Source: Prochloron sp. SulCav_FS08_3_32_3330 (GTDB lineage: Bacteria; Cyanobacteriota; Cyanobacteriia; Cyanobacteriales; DYNF01). Taken from it: 33,049 nucleotides of DNA. The stretch spans positions 1-33,049 of the forward strand of contig DYNF01000048.1 of NCBI GenBank assembly GCA_020721205.1, written 5' to 3'. Every line of letters begins with the position of its first letter. Position 1 is the stretch's first letter. The position numbers and the translations under genes are program-made. Shown one piece after another: positions 23,374 through 31,452 of the stretch. A model generated the notes under the pieces. It was not told the origin of the DNA. It did no database searches and saw only the letters and a list, made by a program, of their open reading frames with translations.

Positions 23374-23604
23374 TTAATCATCTAAAAGCATATCTTCATC
23401 ATCATCCACATCACTATCATCAACTTCCATTAAGTCTGAGATTTCTTCATCCTCATCTCCGGCAATCAGATCGCCCTCTTTCGATTCTCTGGGGATCAGT
23501 CTACCAGATTCTTTTAACCAGTCGAGTAAAGAGATTTCCTGTTTCATCGGAATCACACTAGCAGGTTCATTACGGGGTTTTTGACTTAAAGAAGGGTTTT
23601 TCAT
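23374..23604 (-). CDS. DUF3134-type small cyanobacterial protein
   Basis: A 76-residue protein starting MKNPSLSQKPRNEPASVIP and ending in a very acidic tail (DDSDVDDDEDMLLDD). The middle (QEISLLDWLKESGRLIPRE) is the conserved part and matches what I recall of DUF3134 proteins. Function is unknown; no signal peptide or membrane helix is present. I chose the ATG at 23604 rather than an upstream in-frame start at 23676, because the extra 24 residues are not family-like and lie in the divergent promoter region. Confidence 0.72.
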   Translation of the reverse strand: MKNPSLSQKPRNEPASVIPMKQEISLLDWLKESGRLIPRESKEGDLIAGDEDEEISDLMEVDDSDVDDDEDMLLDD

Positions 23605-23729
23605 AATGGTAAAATAAAATATCAAAGTTAAACAATAATCAAAAAGATGACACAATTTTCTTTTTGAGTTTACCACTTAAAATTTATCTTTGCTCATTAA
23701 ATTTGAAATCAGTTTGTATTTTATCTACT

Positions 23730-24323
23730 ATGGACAAAAAATCTCAATTATTAGAAGCGATCGCCGGAAAAAATCGAGGATTATTAGCCAATGATCTCGA
23801 TAATATTTCAATTTTAACGATTGTCGAACAGTTAGAAGACCTAAACCCTACTGTTAACCCGCTTTCAGCGAAGGAACAATTACATGGTAATTGGCGTTTA
23901 CTCTATACTACCAGTAAATCTTTATTAGGATTAGATCGAGTTCCCATTGTCAAATTAGGACAAATTTACCAATATATTTCCGTTAAAAATAATAAAATAT
24001 ATAATATTGCGGAAATTTTAGGATTACCTTTTTTAGAAGGTTTGATCACAGTAAAAGCTAATTTTACCTCCGTATCTCATAAAAGAATTAAGGTTAATTT
24101 TGAACGTTCAATTATCGGTTTACAAAGATTATTAAATTATCAATCTCCTAGCCAATTTGTTGAAGAAATTGAAGGGGGAAAAAACTTTTTTCCTTTTGAT
24201 TTTAAAATTAATAATAAGAATGAACCTTGGTTAGAAGTTACTTATTTAGATGATAATTTACGCATTAGTAGAGGGAATGAGGGTAATGTTTTTATCCTCG
24301 CTAAAGAAAAAAAGGAGATTTAA
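23730..24323 (+). CDS. PAP/fibrillin (plastoglobulin-like) family protein
   Basis: A 197-residue soluble protein of the PAP/fibrillin family: KKSQLLEAIAGKNRGLLAND, LEDLNPTVNPL, LHGNWRLLYTTSKSLLGLDR, LGQIYQYI, and a C-terminal LEVTYLDDNLRISRGNEGNVFIL. These proteins are lipocalin-like, found in chloroplast plastoglobules and cyanobacterial thylakoids, and are linked to photoprotection and lipid or quinone storage. The ATG at 23730 gives the family N-terminus; the longer reading frame from a TTG at 23664 is unlikely. It is divergent from the DUF3134 gene. Confidence 0.88.
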   Translation: MDKKSQLLEAIAGKNRGLLANDLDNISILTIVEQLEDLNPTVNPLSAKEQLHGNWRLLYTTSKSLLGLDRVPIVKLGQIYQYISVKNNKIYNIAEILGLPFLEGLITVKANFTSVSHKRIKVNFERSIIGLQRLLNYQSPSQFVEEIEGGKNFFPFDFKINNKNEPWLEVTYLDDNLRISRGNEGNVFILAKEKKEI

Positions 24324-24352
24324 AAAATGTTAACTCAAGTAATAAATTGTTT

Positions 24353-24398
24353 GTAGTTGGGCTTTAGCCCGATTAAAATAGGGCTAAAGCCCAACTAC
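24353..24398. terminator. Perfect 18-bp stem palindrome after the fibrillin gene
   Basis: GTAGTTGGGCTTTAGCCC and GGGCTAAAGCCCAACTAC surround a 10-base loop. It lies 30 bases past the fibrillin stop, with TTATTTTTTT following, so it may terminate transcription. One arm recurs at 15603-15620, so it is also a dispersed repeat. Confidence 0.6.
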
Positions 24399-24454
24399 GA
24401 ACCTTATTTTTTTACAATTTGCTAACAGGATCAATTATTTACAATTCAATAAAA

Positions 24455-25915
24455 ATGCAATCCGATCTCCCCTTACTTAATCAATTAAAAAAATTAGCCC
24501 AAAATCCTGATATTCCCTTTTATGCCCCCGGTCATAAAAGAGGAAAAGGTATTAGTAAATATCTAGTTAATTTACTAGGGAAAAAAGTATTTAAAACTGA
24601 TTTACCCGAATTACCCGAATTAGATAATCTTTTCGCTCCTGAAAGTGTAATAAAAGAAGCTCAAAACTTAGCTAGTCAAACCTTTGGAGCGGATCAAACT
24701 TGGTTTTTAGTTAATGGTTCAACCTGTGGTATTATTGCCTCAATTTTAGCAATTTGTAACCCTAATGATAAAATTATTTTACCCAGAAATTGTCATCAAT
24801 CTGCTATTTCTGGTTTAATTTTATCCGGTGTCATACCAATTTTTATTAATCCTGAATATAACAGCGAATATGATATTGCTTATAATATTACACCAGAGGC
24901 TGTTAAAATCGCTTTAGAGACCCATCCCGACGCTAAAGCGGTGTTTATGGTGTCTCCCACTTATCAAGGCATTTGTGGCGATATTCAAGCTATAGCTGAC
25001 ATAACTCATAAACATCAGATTCCTTTGATTGTTGACGAAGCTCATAGTCCTCACTTTTGTTTTCATCAAGATTTACCTCCCTCTGGGCTTAGTTTAGGGG
25101 CTGATCTAGTAATTCAATCAACTCATAAAATTTTAGGGGCAATGACACAGGCTTCTATGCTTCATCTTAAAGGGAATAGAGTAGATCCGAGTCGGATTAG
25201 TAAAGCCTTACAATTAGTCCAAACTACCAGCCCCAGTTACTTATTATTAGCATCTCTTGACGGTGCGAGGGAACAAATGGCAACAGAAGGTAAAAAATTA
25301 ATGGAAAAAACCTTAAATATTGCGAATTATGCAAGAAAAGAACTTAAAAAAAATCCAAATATAACAATATTAGAAAATAATAATTTACCGAAAAAAGGTT
25401 TTCAATATTTAGATCTTACCCGTTTAACTATTTTTACCCATAAATTAAAAATGACAGGTTTTGAGTTAGATGATATTTTAAGAGAAAAATATCATATTAC
25501 AGCCGAGTTACCAATGTTAAATCATCTTACTTTTATGATCACTTTAGGTAATAAAATAACAGATATTGAAAGTTTAATAAAGGCTTTTAGGGAAATAAAA
25601 CCGTTAACAAATAATAATTTTCAACTTTTAAATTTACCCGAAGTAAAACCAAGTTCTTTATTAAAAATATCACCTCGTGAAGCCTATTTTGCCAATACAG
25701 AAACTTTACCAATTGAACAAAGTATTGGTAAAATTAGTGCAGAATTAATTTGTCCTTATCCTCCGGGTATTCCTTTATTAATTCCGGGGGAAATGATATT
25801 ACAAGAAACTATTGATTATTTACAAAAAGTTATTAAATTTGGTGGTATAATTACAGGAGCTAGTGATTCATCTTTAAAAACTATTAAGATAATTCAAAAT
25901 TTAATTTATAATTAA
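24455..25915 (+). CDS. Orn/Lys/Arg decarboxylase-family PLP enzyme
   Basis: A 486-residue fold-type I PLP enzyme of the short (Bacillus SpeA/YaaO-like) branch of the basic amino-acid decarboxylases. Signatures are PFYAPGHKRGKG (21-32), DLPELPELDNLFAP (49-62), VNGSTCGI, RNCHQSA (111-117), VSPTYQG, VDEAHSPHF (193-201) and STHKILGAMTQ with the PLP lysine K225. The C-terminal ELICPYPPGIPLLIPGE is also conserved. It should make agmatine, cadaverine or putrescine; the substrate cannot be read from sequence. Synechocystis relatives are annotated as lysine or arginine decarboxylase. The ATG at 24455 is preferred over an upstream TTG at 24419 because homologues begin close to this point. Confidence 0.88.
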   Translation: MQSDLPLLNQLKKLAQNPDIPFYAPGHKRGKGISKYLVNLLGKKVFKTDLPELPELDNLFAPESVIKEAQNLASQTFGADQTWFLVNGSTCGIIASILAICNPNDKIILPRNCHQSAISGLILSGVIPIFINPEYNSEYDIAYNITPEAVKIALETHPDAKAVFMVSPTYQGICGDIQAIADITHKHQIPLIVDEAHSPHFCFHQDLPPSGLSLGADLVIQSTHKILGAMTQASMLHLKGNRVDPSRISKALQLVQTTSPSYLLLASLDGAREQMATEGKKLMEKTLNIANYARKELKKNPNITILENNNLPKKGFQYLDLTRLTIFTHKLKMTGFELDDILREKYHITAELPMLNHLTFMITLGNKITDIESLIKAFREIKPLTNNNFQLLNLPEVKPSSLLKISPREAYFANTETLPIEQSIGKISAELICPYPPGIPLLIPGEMILQETIDYLQKVIKFGGIITGASDSSLKTIKIIQNLIYN

Positions 25916-25923
25916 TTTTTTAT

Positions 25924-26044
25924 CAACAGAATAAAATCTGTTGCTACCCAGACAAAACCGTCGCCCCGGGGCTTTATGATTAATAAAAAATTCAACCTGC
26001 GTAGGCAGGTTTCGTTTATGTAGCAACGGGTTTAAACCCGTTGC
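25924..26044 (+). repeat. Four-hairpin repeat, diverged copy E
   Basis: This is a shortened copy between the decarboxylase gene and cbiT. Hairpin 1 arms are CAACAGA/TCTGTTG, hairpin 2 has decayed (CCGTCGCCCCGGGGC), part of the AT-rich middle is missing, hairpin 3 (AACCTGC/GCAGGTT) is intact, and hairpin 4 arms are GCAACGGGTT/AACCCGTTGC with loop TA. It lacks the CAGGGCG-type terminal motifs. Confidence 0.8.
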
Positions 26045-26087
26045 CATCAAATAACAAATAACCAATCACAAATAACCAATAACTATT

Positions 26088-26675
26088 ATGTGGAAATATG
26101 TAACCCCCGGAATACCTGATCAAATGTTTGAGACACTTCCGGGTATTCCTTTAACGAAAAAAGAAGTCAGACTTTTATTAATTTCAGCTTTAAGAATGGA
26201 AGCTAATTCTGTTTTATGGGATATTGGCGCAGGAACTGGTACAATTCCTGTAGAAATAGGTTTATTATGTCCAAATAGTAATATTATTGCAGTGGAAAGA
26301 GATGAAGAAGTGTTACGTTTAATTAAACAAAATTGTGATAATTTTGGCGTTAAAAATGTTACTATTCTGGAAGGAAATGCTCCTGAATGTTTAGCAGAAA
26401 TTCTACTTAAACCTAATCGAATTTGTTTAGAAGGAGGTAAAGCGATTAAAGGAATTTTAGAGATAATTTGGCAATATTTACAACCGGAAGGTAGAGTGGT
26501 TGTTACTGCTAATAATTTAGAAAGTTTATATAAAATTTCTGAAAGTTTTGCCCAACTTCAAGCCCGAAATATTGAAGTAGTACAATCGGGAGTTAATCGT
26601 TTAGAAACGATCGGTATTCAACAAACTTTTGTGGCAATGGATCCTATCTTTATTTTAAGTGGAGAAAAACTATAA
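26088..26675 (+). CDS. cbiT: Precorrin-6B/cobalt-precorrin decarboxylating methyltransferase subunit CbiT
   Basis: A 195-residue SAM-dependent methyltransferase of corrinoid synthesis that methylates C15 and decarboxylates the C12 acetate chain. The N-terminus has the CbiT mark GIPDQMFE (8-15), then PLTKKEVR; SAM motif I is DIGAGTGTIPVE (45-56), followed by AVERDEE. Length is standard for a stand-alone CbiT, so the CbiE half must be encoded elsewhere. No cobalamin riboswitch is visible upstream; the leader is occupied by repeat copy E. Confidence 0.9.
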   Translation: MWKYVTPGIPDQMFETLPGIPLTKKEVRLLLISALRMEANSVLWDIGAGTGTIPVEIGLLCPNSNIIAVERDEEVLRLIKQNCDNFGVKNVTILEGNAPECLAEILLKPNRICLEGGKAIKGILEIIWQYLQPEGRVVVTANNLESLYKISESFAQLQARNIEVVQSGVNRLETIGIQQTFVAMDPIFILSGEKL

Positions 26676-26753
26676 TAATTCAAAATTCCAAATATTTTGA
26701 TTATTTCTTCTTAACTTTTCCCTAAAATGACTTAAACTAAATAAAGCATCTTT

Positions 26754-26788
26754 AACTAACAACTAATAACTAATAACTAATAACTAAT
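26754..26788. repeat. Heptamer tandem repeat (AACTAAT)
   Basis: Five units of AACTAAC/AACTAAT run from 26754 to 26788, just before the stop of the LON-domain gene and in the tail-to-tail gap with cbiT. It is a slippage-prone simple repeat. Confidence 0.85.
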
Positions 26789-26791
26789 AAC

Positions 26792-27430
26792 TTAATTTAA
26801 AGCATCTTTTAACGCAGTTCTAGCCGCTAAATGTTTACAAGTAGAAGAAAGAATTTCTAACTCCCTTTCTAAACGTTTTTGAGTATTTTGCATTTCTAAT
26901 AAACTTTGTTGTTCAAATGCTACTCCAGCAAGATTACTAGCTACCCAGTAAGATAACTCAAGAGGTAAATTAGGAATATCTTTAGGAATTTCAATCATCT
27001 GATCTGTTAGTTTAGAAGATAAATGAACCACATCCTGTAATAATTTTTTGACATTCATTGCCATCGGTCTTAAATTATGATTAGGAGGTTCATCCTCAAT
27101 CCACTCGACTAAACCCACTCGGTAAGGCTTTTCCCTTACATATTCCAAAACTCTAAACCTAGATTGACCTAAAGTTAAAATTTTCATGCGATCATCCGGT
27201 AGACGTTGAAAATGAATGATCTCAGCACAACAACCTACATTAGCAATTTTACCTTGAGCAGGATCAAACATTAATACTCCAAAACGGCGATCGCCTTCGA
27301 GGATCGTATTCATCATGATCCGGTAACGAAATTCAAAAATATGCAACGGTAAAGGGCGACTGGGAAATAATACCAGTTCCGGCAGGGGAAAAAGGGGAAG
27401 TTCTCGTACACCAAGGGAATAAGATGTCAT
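26792..27430 (-). CDS. LON N-terminal (substrate-binding) domain protein
   Basis: A 212-residue stand-alone LON_substr_bdg domain: VRELPLFPLPELVLFPSRPL, PLHIFEFRYRIMMN, FGVLMFD, GCCAEIIHF and LGQSRFRV. It has no ATPase or protease domain, so it is not the Lon protease; such proteins are common in cyanobacteria with unknown function. The C-terminal half is helical (LLQDVVHLSSKL, QKRLERELEILS). A HIP1 octamer is at 27287. Confidence 0.9.
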   Translation of the reverse strand: MTSYSLGVRELPLFPLPELVLFPSRPLPLHIFEFRYRIMMNTILEGDRRFGVLMFDPAQGKIANVGCCAEIIHFQRLPDDRMKILTLGQSRFRVLEYVREKPYRVGLVEWIEDEPPNHNLRPMAMNVKKLLQDVVHLSSKLTDQMIEIPKDIPNLPLELSYWVASNLAGVAFEQQSLLEMQNTQKRLERELEILSSTCKHLAARTALKDALN

Positions 27431-27534
27431 GAATTTTTACGATCATTACGAAGTTCTTTTTTTGTTTATTTTAACTGATTTTGAATTTTTTTAAAACAAG
27501 TAATCTTACTTACAAGATCTGAAACTCTAAAACA

Positions 27535-27571
27535 AAAGAAAGCAAGTTTATCTCATAAACTTGCTTTCTTT
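27535..27571 (-). terminator. Rho-independent terminator of the oxidoreductase gene
   Basis: AAAGAAAGCAAGTTTAT pairs perfectly with ATAAACTTGCTTTCTTT over a CTC loop. It starts 35 bases past the stop of the 27606-28679 gene. On the minus strand the stem runs into TTTGTTTTAG, a good U-tract. Confidence 0.7.
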
Positions 27572-27605
27572 AAATATTTTAAATTTTTAATAACAAAAAA
27601 ATTGC

Positions 27606-28679
27606 CTAAATTACCACACTTACCGCCGCCGTAGCGACTTGATTATAGTCTAACTTATTTTGTTGCCAAACTTGACCATCTAAAGCAATTTGTTCAATTA
27701 AACTGGCTAAACGTAAAGCTTTAAGCGCTTGTTCCCCACCAACGGAAGGTTGTTCCCCCCCGCGCACACAATTGACAAAATGCTCTAATTCAGCGTGTAA
27801 TGGTTCAATATTACTGGTATAAACTTTTTCAATTAAACCGTCTTGACGATAAAGAACTTGACCGTAATTAGTGGTACAATTTGCCGTAGTTTGACGATGA
27901 ATTAAAATTTCATTATTGAGAAAATCCGCCTCTGTCATGGAATTTTTACAATGAGCGGCAATACTGCGGATTTTACGATGAGTAATTTTACTCGCTGTTA
28001 AAGTAGCGACAATCCCATTAGCAAAGCCTAAAGTCGCCGTAACATAGTCTAAATAACCTGATCCGGTGGCACTACTCCCACTAGCAGTTAATTTAATCAC
28101 AGGGGAAGCTGTTAAATCTAATAATAAATCAATATCATGAATCATTAAATCTAAAACCACAGATACATCATTCGCTCTGTGAGAATAAGGACTCATCCGA
28201 CGAGCATCTAAAGCAAGAATCTGCTCAGTTTTCAGGACATTCGTTAATTCCTTAAAAGCCGGATTAAATCTTTCTATATGTCCTACTTGTAAAATACAAT
28301 TATATTCCGCCGCCGCATTCACAAGAGACTCGGCTTCATTGATATTCGCTGCGATCGGCTTTTCAATTAAAGTATGGATCCCCGCTCTTAAGCAGTCCAT
28401 TCCTACCTGATAATGTAATTTTGTAGGCACTGCAATACAGACAGCATCTACATGGGGGAGAAGATCATGGTAATTTTCAAAGTAGCGGACTCGATATTTA
28501 CTCGCTAGATCTAAACCCCGATCCATATTAATATCTGAAATCCCGATCAGTTTCACATCTTTCAAAAGGCTTAAAACCCTAGTATGATGTTGACCCATAT
28601 TGCCAACTCCGATTACGCCAATACGAATCGGATGGACAATAGAACGCTGTTGTTGTATGTTGTTTTGTGTATTTACCAT
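27606..28679 (-). CDS. Gfo/Idh/MocA-family oxidoreductase
   Basis: A 357-residue NAD(P)-dependent dehydrogenase. The Rossmann motif is GVIGVGNMG (21-29), the family EKP is at 106-108 (LIEKPIA), GHIERFNP at 133-140, and the catalytic-region LDLMIHDIDLLLDL contains H181 and D184. The GHIERFNP form is typical of the sugar-nucleotide/inositol-type members (WlbA-like), so a nucleotide-sugar 3-dehydrogenase role is possible, but substrate is not determined. Biliverdin reductase is a family member yet shorter and different here. I prefer the ATG at 28679 over an upstream GTG at 28709, because AGGAG precedes it and the upstream residues (MEECTGVQTR) look non-conserved. Confidence 0.85.
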   Translation of the reverse strand: MVNTQNNIQQQRSIVHPIRIGVIGVGNMGQHHTRVLSLLKDVKLIGISDINMDRGLDLASKYRVRYFENYHDLLPHVDAVCIAVPTKLHYQVGMDCLRAGIHTLIEKPIAANINEAESLVNAAAEYNCILQVGHIERFNPAFKELTNVLKTEQILALDARRMSPYSHRANDVSVVLDLMIHDIDLLLDLTASPVIKLTASGSSATGSGYLDYVTATLGFANGIVATLTASKITHRKIRSIAAHCKNSMTEADFLNNEILIHRQTTANCTTNYGQVLYRQDGLIEKVYTSNIEPLHAELEHFVNCVRGGEQPSVGGEQALKALRLASLIEQIALDGQVWQQNKLDYNQVATAAVSVVI

Positions 28680-28749
28680 TCTAGTTTGTACTCCTGTACA
28701 CTCCTCCACCGCACTGAATTAATTTTCAAATTAGATTGTGATCCCTTAG

Positions 28750-28840
28750 TTAATTTATTAGATTAATTTATTAAATTAATTTATTAGGTTAATTTATTTA
28801 CTTAAATTATTAGGTTAATTTATTTGCTTAAATTATTCAG
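28750..28840. repeat. Seven 13-bp tandem repeats upstream of the oxidoreductase gene
   Basis: Units resembling TTAATTTATTAGA repeat with exact 13-base spacing from 28750 to 28840, alternating in the later units between TTAAATTATTAGG and TTAATTTATTTGC. They begin 71 bases upstream of the start codon. The rest of 28841-28996 is AT-rich with nothing recognisable. Confidence 0.8.
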
Positions 28841-28996
28841 ATAGTATCATAATGGATGGAAATTATTAAGATTTTTTAAGTTTAAACTGAAATTTTTAGT
28901 TCAGTTTTTACTCAATAAGTTAATTTATGTTTACATTTTGGGAAAATTTGTCCAAAATAGTTTATCCTTTGTGTCACTTTTCACTTTGTCCATATT

Positions 28997-30334
28997 TTAT
29001 TCAATAAAATCTGTCAATTTTTCCGTTTCTTGACGATGAAGTTCGATTTGTAGTAGTCTGGGTCCCTCAGCTACCATAATTGTAAATTCTAAATTATCAA
29101 AATGGAGTTTTTCCCCCACAATCGGAATTTTTTGGAATTGATATAAAATAAAACCTGCAAGGGTTTGATAATCTTCTGTAATGGGTAATTTTAGATTTAA
29201 CTGTTCATTTATTTCATCGAGATCCATTTGTGCCGATATTAAAAAGGTTTGATCATCTATAATTTTTAGAGGAGACTCTTGTTTGCCAAAAGATTCTTTT
29301 TCCTCTCCTAAAATTTCGTCAATTAAATTCTGTAACGTAATTAAACCACTTGTTCCCCCAAATTCATCTACTAACATTAACATTTTTAATTGCGATCGTT
29401 GCATTTGGGGTAATAATTCACTTAAATTAGTAGTTTCAGGCACAAATTTTACTGGACGTACCCAAGGTTTAATCGGCGTTTCAAGGGTTATTTCTTCTTT
29501 TGCTAAGGATAACGCTAGATCTTTAAAATAAATAATACCCCGAATATCATCTAAGGAATCCCCTTTAATCGGATAACGAGAATGTCCTGTTTTGACGACG
29601 GCATCTAAAAGCTCTTTAAACACAGAATCCTCTGATAACGCAGTAATGGAAGTACGGGGAATCATGGCTTCAGAGGCAATTACATCCCCAAATTCAAACA
29701 CATTGTTTAGTAATTCTCTTTCCTCAGCTTCTAAGCCGGAGGATTCCCTTTCGGTGGTAATAATTAATTGTAATTCTTCAGGCGTAACTTGATTATACCA
29801 AGCCCTCCCTGTGTATTGAATACCAAAAAGACTCAATAACCAACGAGTAGATTCATTTAAAATCCAAATAAAAGGATTAAATACCCTCGCAATCGCTAAG
29901 GAAGGAGGGGCAAAAAATCTAGCAAGGGCTTCTGAATAGATTAAAGCAACGGCTTTAGGACAAAGTTCTCCTAAAACAATTTGAAAATAAGCCAGTAAAA
30001 AAAAGGCAAGGGGAATGGAAATGGAATGGGCGATCGCCTCAGTAATCACAGGAGAAAACGAGAAAGACTCGATTAATTGTTGTAAACTAAGAGCAATGGT
30101 TTTTTCCCCGATCCAACCTAATGCTAAACTAGATAAAGTAATTCCTAATTGAGTAGTGGACAAAAGTTTGTCAATCCTACGCTGTAAGGATTGTACTGTT
30201 TTTGCTGGAATATCCCCATCAGCAACTAATTGATTAATGCGCGATCGTCTGACTGAAACAATGGAAAATTCAGCCGTGACGAAAAAAGCATTAATTACAA
30301 TTAATCCTAACACCGAAAAAAAGCGTAAGATCAT
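28997..30334 (-). CDS. CorC/HlyC-type (CNNM, UPF0053) membrane transporter-like protein
   Basis: A 445-residue member of the hemolysin-C/CorC/CNNM family. The N-terminal DUF21 membrane domain (about 1-185) starts FFVTAEFSIVSVRRSRI and contains LGWIGEKTIALSL and VLGELCPKAVAL. A CBS pair (about 205-325) starts VFEFGDVIASEAMIPRTSI and includes HSRYPIKGDSLDDIRGIIY. The C-terminal CorC_HlyC domain holds LVDEFGGTSGLITLQNLIDE and DYQTLAGFILYQF. CNNM/CorC proteins are linked to Mg2+ or Co2+ export or homeostasis; the old hemolysin name is not a function. It may be cotranscribed with the proline-rich protein upstream, 37 bases away. A HIP1 octamer lies at 30030. Confidence 0.92.
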   Translation of the reverse strand: MILRFFSVLGLIVINAFFVTAEFSIVSVRRSRINQLVADGDIPAKTVQSLQRRIDKLLSTTQLGITLSSLALGWIGEKTIALSLQQLIESFSFSPVITEAIAHSISIPLAFFLLAYFQIVLGELCPKAVALIYSEALARFFAPPSLAIARVFNPFIWILNESTRWLLSLFGIQYTGRAWYNQVTPEELQLIITTERESSGLEAEERELLNNVFEFGDVIASEAMIPRTSITALSEDSVFKELLDAVVKTGHSRYPIKGDSLDDIRGIIYFKDLALSLAKEEITLETPIKPWVRPVKFVPETTNLSELLPQMQRSQLKMLMLVDEFGGTSGLITLQNLIDEILGEEKESFGKQESPLKIIDDQTFLISAQMDLDEINEQLNLKLPITEDYQTLAGFILYQFQKIPIVGEKLHFDNLEFTIMVAEGPRLLQIELHRQETEKLTDFIE

Positions 30335-30371
30335 CTTTTAGAATATCCTATTATTGATTCTTTGATGTTAA

Positions 30372-31187
30372 TTATTCGGCGGGTTTTTCGGTTTCTTTAT
30401 TTGTGTCTGTTTCGGGAGGTGCTTCTTCGGGAGGTGCTTCTTCGGGAGGTGCTTCCGGTGAAGTTACGGGAAGATTATCTAATTTTAATTGGAGTTTTTG
30501 ATCAGGATAATCCGTTAAACTCAAAGAAACAGTTTTTGCTTCTGATAATAAAGCCGTAGGAATGCGAATTGTGCCATTATAAGCCTCTCCATTCGCAGGT
30601 AATTCTCCGGGTAATCCGTCGGTAATTGCACTCAATAAACTACTTTTATCATCTCTTACATCTAAAAAGCTATATAAAAATCGGACGGATTTTCGTCCAT
30701 CATTTTTTAAACTCACATTCAGGACAATTGCCCCGTCTTGTAACTGGATATTATTCACTTCAAAGGTAATATCTTGATCCTTACTTTGTACGGGGGCGGG
30801 TAATAAAGGTTTATTTTCAGGAGTAGGACTGATAAAACTCTCTTTTTCTTGTGCTGAATTTTGGGTTTCTGTGGGTTTAGGGGCTGTTTCGGGTTTCTTT
30901 TCTTCGGGTTTAGGAGTAGTTTTAGCTGAAGAATTGTTATTTTTTTTCCCTTTAATATAATCGTAGTTTTGCACAATTATATCTTTTTCCTTGACAAAAA
31001 CTAATTGACTCTCTTGTTTTTCCCCTTGTTTACGAGTGAGTTTTTTGGTGGGGTTACTATCTGGCTCTGTTACACCTTCAAGGGATTGAGATCCCATATT
31101 ATAGCTGAACCAAGCACTAACACTTCCTGCTCCCATCATCATTAACAATAAGAAAAATGTTAAGATTACCGTCGAATTGATTTTCAT
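30372..31187 (-). CDS. Membrane-anchored proline-rich protein of unknown function
   Basis: A 271-residue protein. One N-terminal hydrophobic helix (about 6-27, ILTFFLLLMMMGAGSVSAWF) serves as anchor or signal peptide. A low-complexity Lys/Pro/Glu region follows (about 70-130), then a compact beta domain (about 138-235: DITFEVNNIQLQDGAIVLNV, KSVRFLYSFLDVRDD, LSLTDYPDQKLQLKL). The tail has APPEE repeats. The beta domain looks like an exported immunoglobulin-like or DUF4352-type module, but I cannot assign it. It sits just upstream of the CorC-type gene on the same strand. Confidence 0.75.
   Translation of the reverse strand: MKINSTVILTFFLLLMMMGAGSVSAWFSYNMGSQSLEGVTEPDSNPTKKLTRKQGEKQESQLVFVKEKDIIVQNYDYIKGKKNNNSSAKTTPKPEEKKPETAPKPTETQNSAQEKESFISPTPENKPLLPAPVQSKDQDITFEVNNIQLQDGAIVLNVSLKNDGRKSVRFLYSFLDVRDDKSSLLSAITDGLPGELPANGEAYNGTIRIPTALLSEAKTVSLSLTDYPDQKLQLKLDNLPVTSPEAPPEEAPPEEAPPETDTNKETEKPAE
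30411..30455 (-). repeat. Three exact 15-bp repeats encoding EAPPE
   Basis: TTCGGGAGGTGCTTC is repeated three times without change, encoding EAPPE units near the C-terminus of the anchored protein. Perfect identity suggests recent expansion by slippage. Confidence 0.9.
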
Positions 31188-31260
31188 TATTAATTTGATT
31201 ATTTGAATAGAACGATGTATAATTAAATTTGTTGAAAATTAAGATTGATTATATCTTAAC

Positions 31261-31333
31261 CCAAGGTTGGCCGAGCGGTTTAGGCAACAAACTCATAATT
31301 TGTGCAAGGCAGGTTCAACTCCTGCACCTTGGA
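31261..31333 (+). tRNA. trnI: tRNA with CAU anticodon, probably tRNA-Ile(CAU)
   Basis: A full cloverleaf can be drawn: acceptor CCAAGGT/ACCTTGG with A73, D stem GCC/GGC, anticodon stem ACAAA/TTTGT with loop CTCATAA (anticodon CAT at 31294-31296), a five-base variable loop and T stem GCAGG/CCTGC with loop TTCAACT. The CCA end is not encoded. It is not the initiator type. The TGGCCGAGCGGTTTAGGC D-arm and the AACTCATAATT loop resemble chloroplast tRNA-Ile(CAU) as I remember it, so an AUA-reading, lysidine-modified tRNA-Ile is favoured over elongator tRNA-Met. The distinction is not certain. Confidence 0.88.
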
Positions 31334-31353
31334 TTTCTTACAGTGAGGCAATT

Positions 31354-31435
31354 GTTCGTTGTGGTGCTTTTTAGCACGATAAAATTGTGGCGCTTTAGCA
31401 CGATAAAATTGTGGCGCTAAAGCGCAACAACGAAC
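31354..31435. repeat. GTTCGTTGTNGTGCTTTAGCAC palindromic repeat, uninterrupted copy
   Basis: It begins GTTCGTTGTGGTGCTTTTTAG and ends GCGCTAAAGCGCAACAACGAAC in inverse orientation, each given here in part. The middle holds the direct repeat AGCACGATAAAATTGTGGCGCT. This seems to be the same family that hosts elements C and D at 10.4-10.8 kb, here without an insertion. It lies between the tRNA and the small secreted-protein gene. Confidence 0.65.
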
Positions 31436-31452
31436 AAGTGTTACAGGATCAT

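Noticed and set aside
25916-26087. Cobalamin riboswitch in front of cbiT
   Set aside because: The leader is taken up by a copy of the four-hairpin repeat, and I cannot find a B12-box-like GCCACTG sequence.
26792-27430. Lon protease gene
   Set aside because: Only the N-terminal substrate-binding domain is present; ATPase and protease domains are absent and the length fits the stand-alone family.
27606-28679. Biliverdin reductase (bvdR)
   Set aside because: It belongs to the same superfamily, but the GHIERFNP and HDID motifs and greater length fit the general sugar/inositol dehydrogenase-like branch better.
30362-30559. 65-codon + strand frame with REVLLREVLL repeats
   Set aside because: Antisense shadow of the EAPPE repeats of the 30372-31187 gene.
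31229-31420. 63-codon frame over the tRNA
   Set aside because: It overlaps the whole tRNA gene and the palindromic repeat, and has no protein-like pattern.
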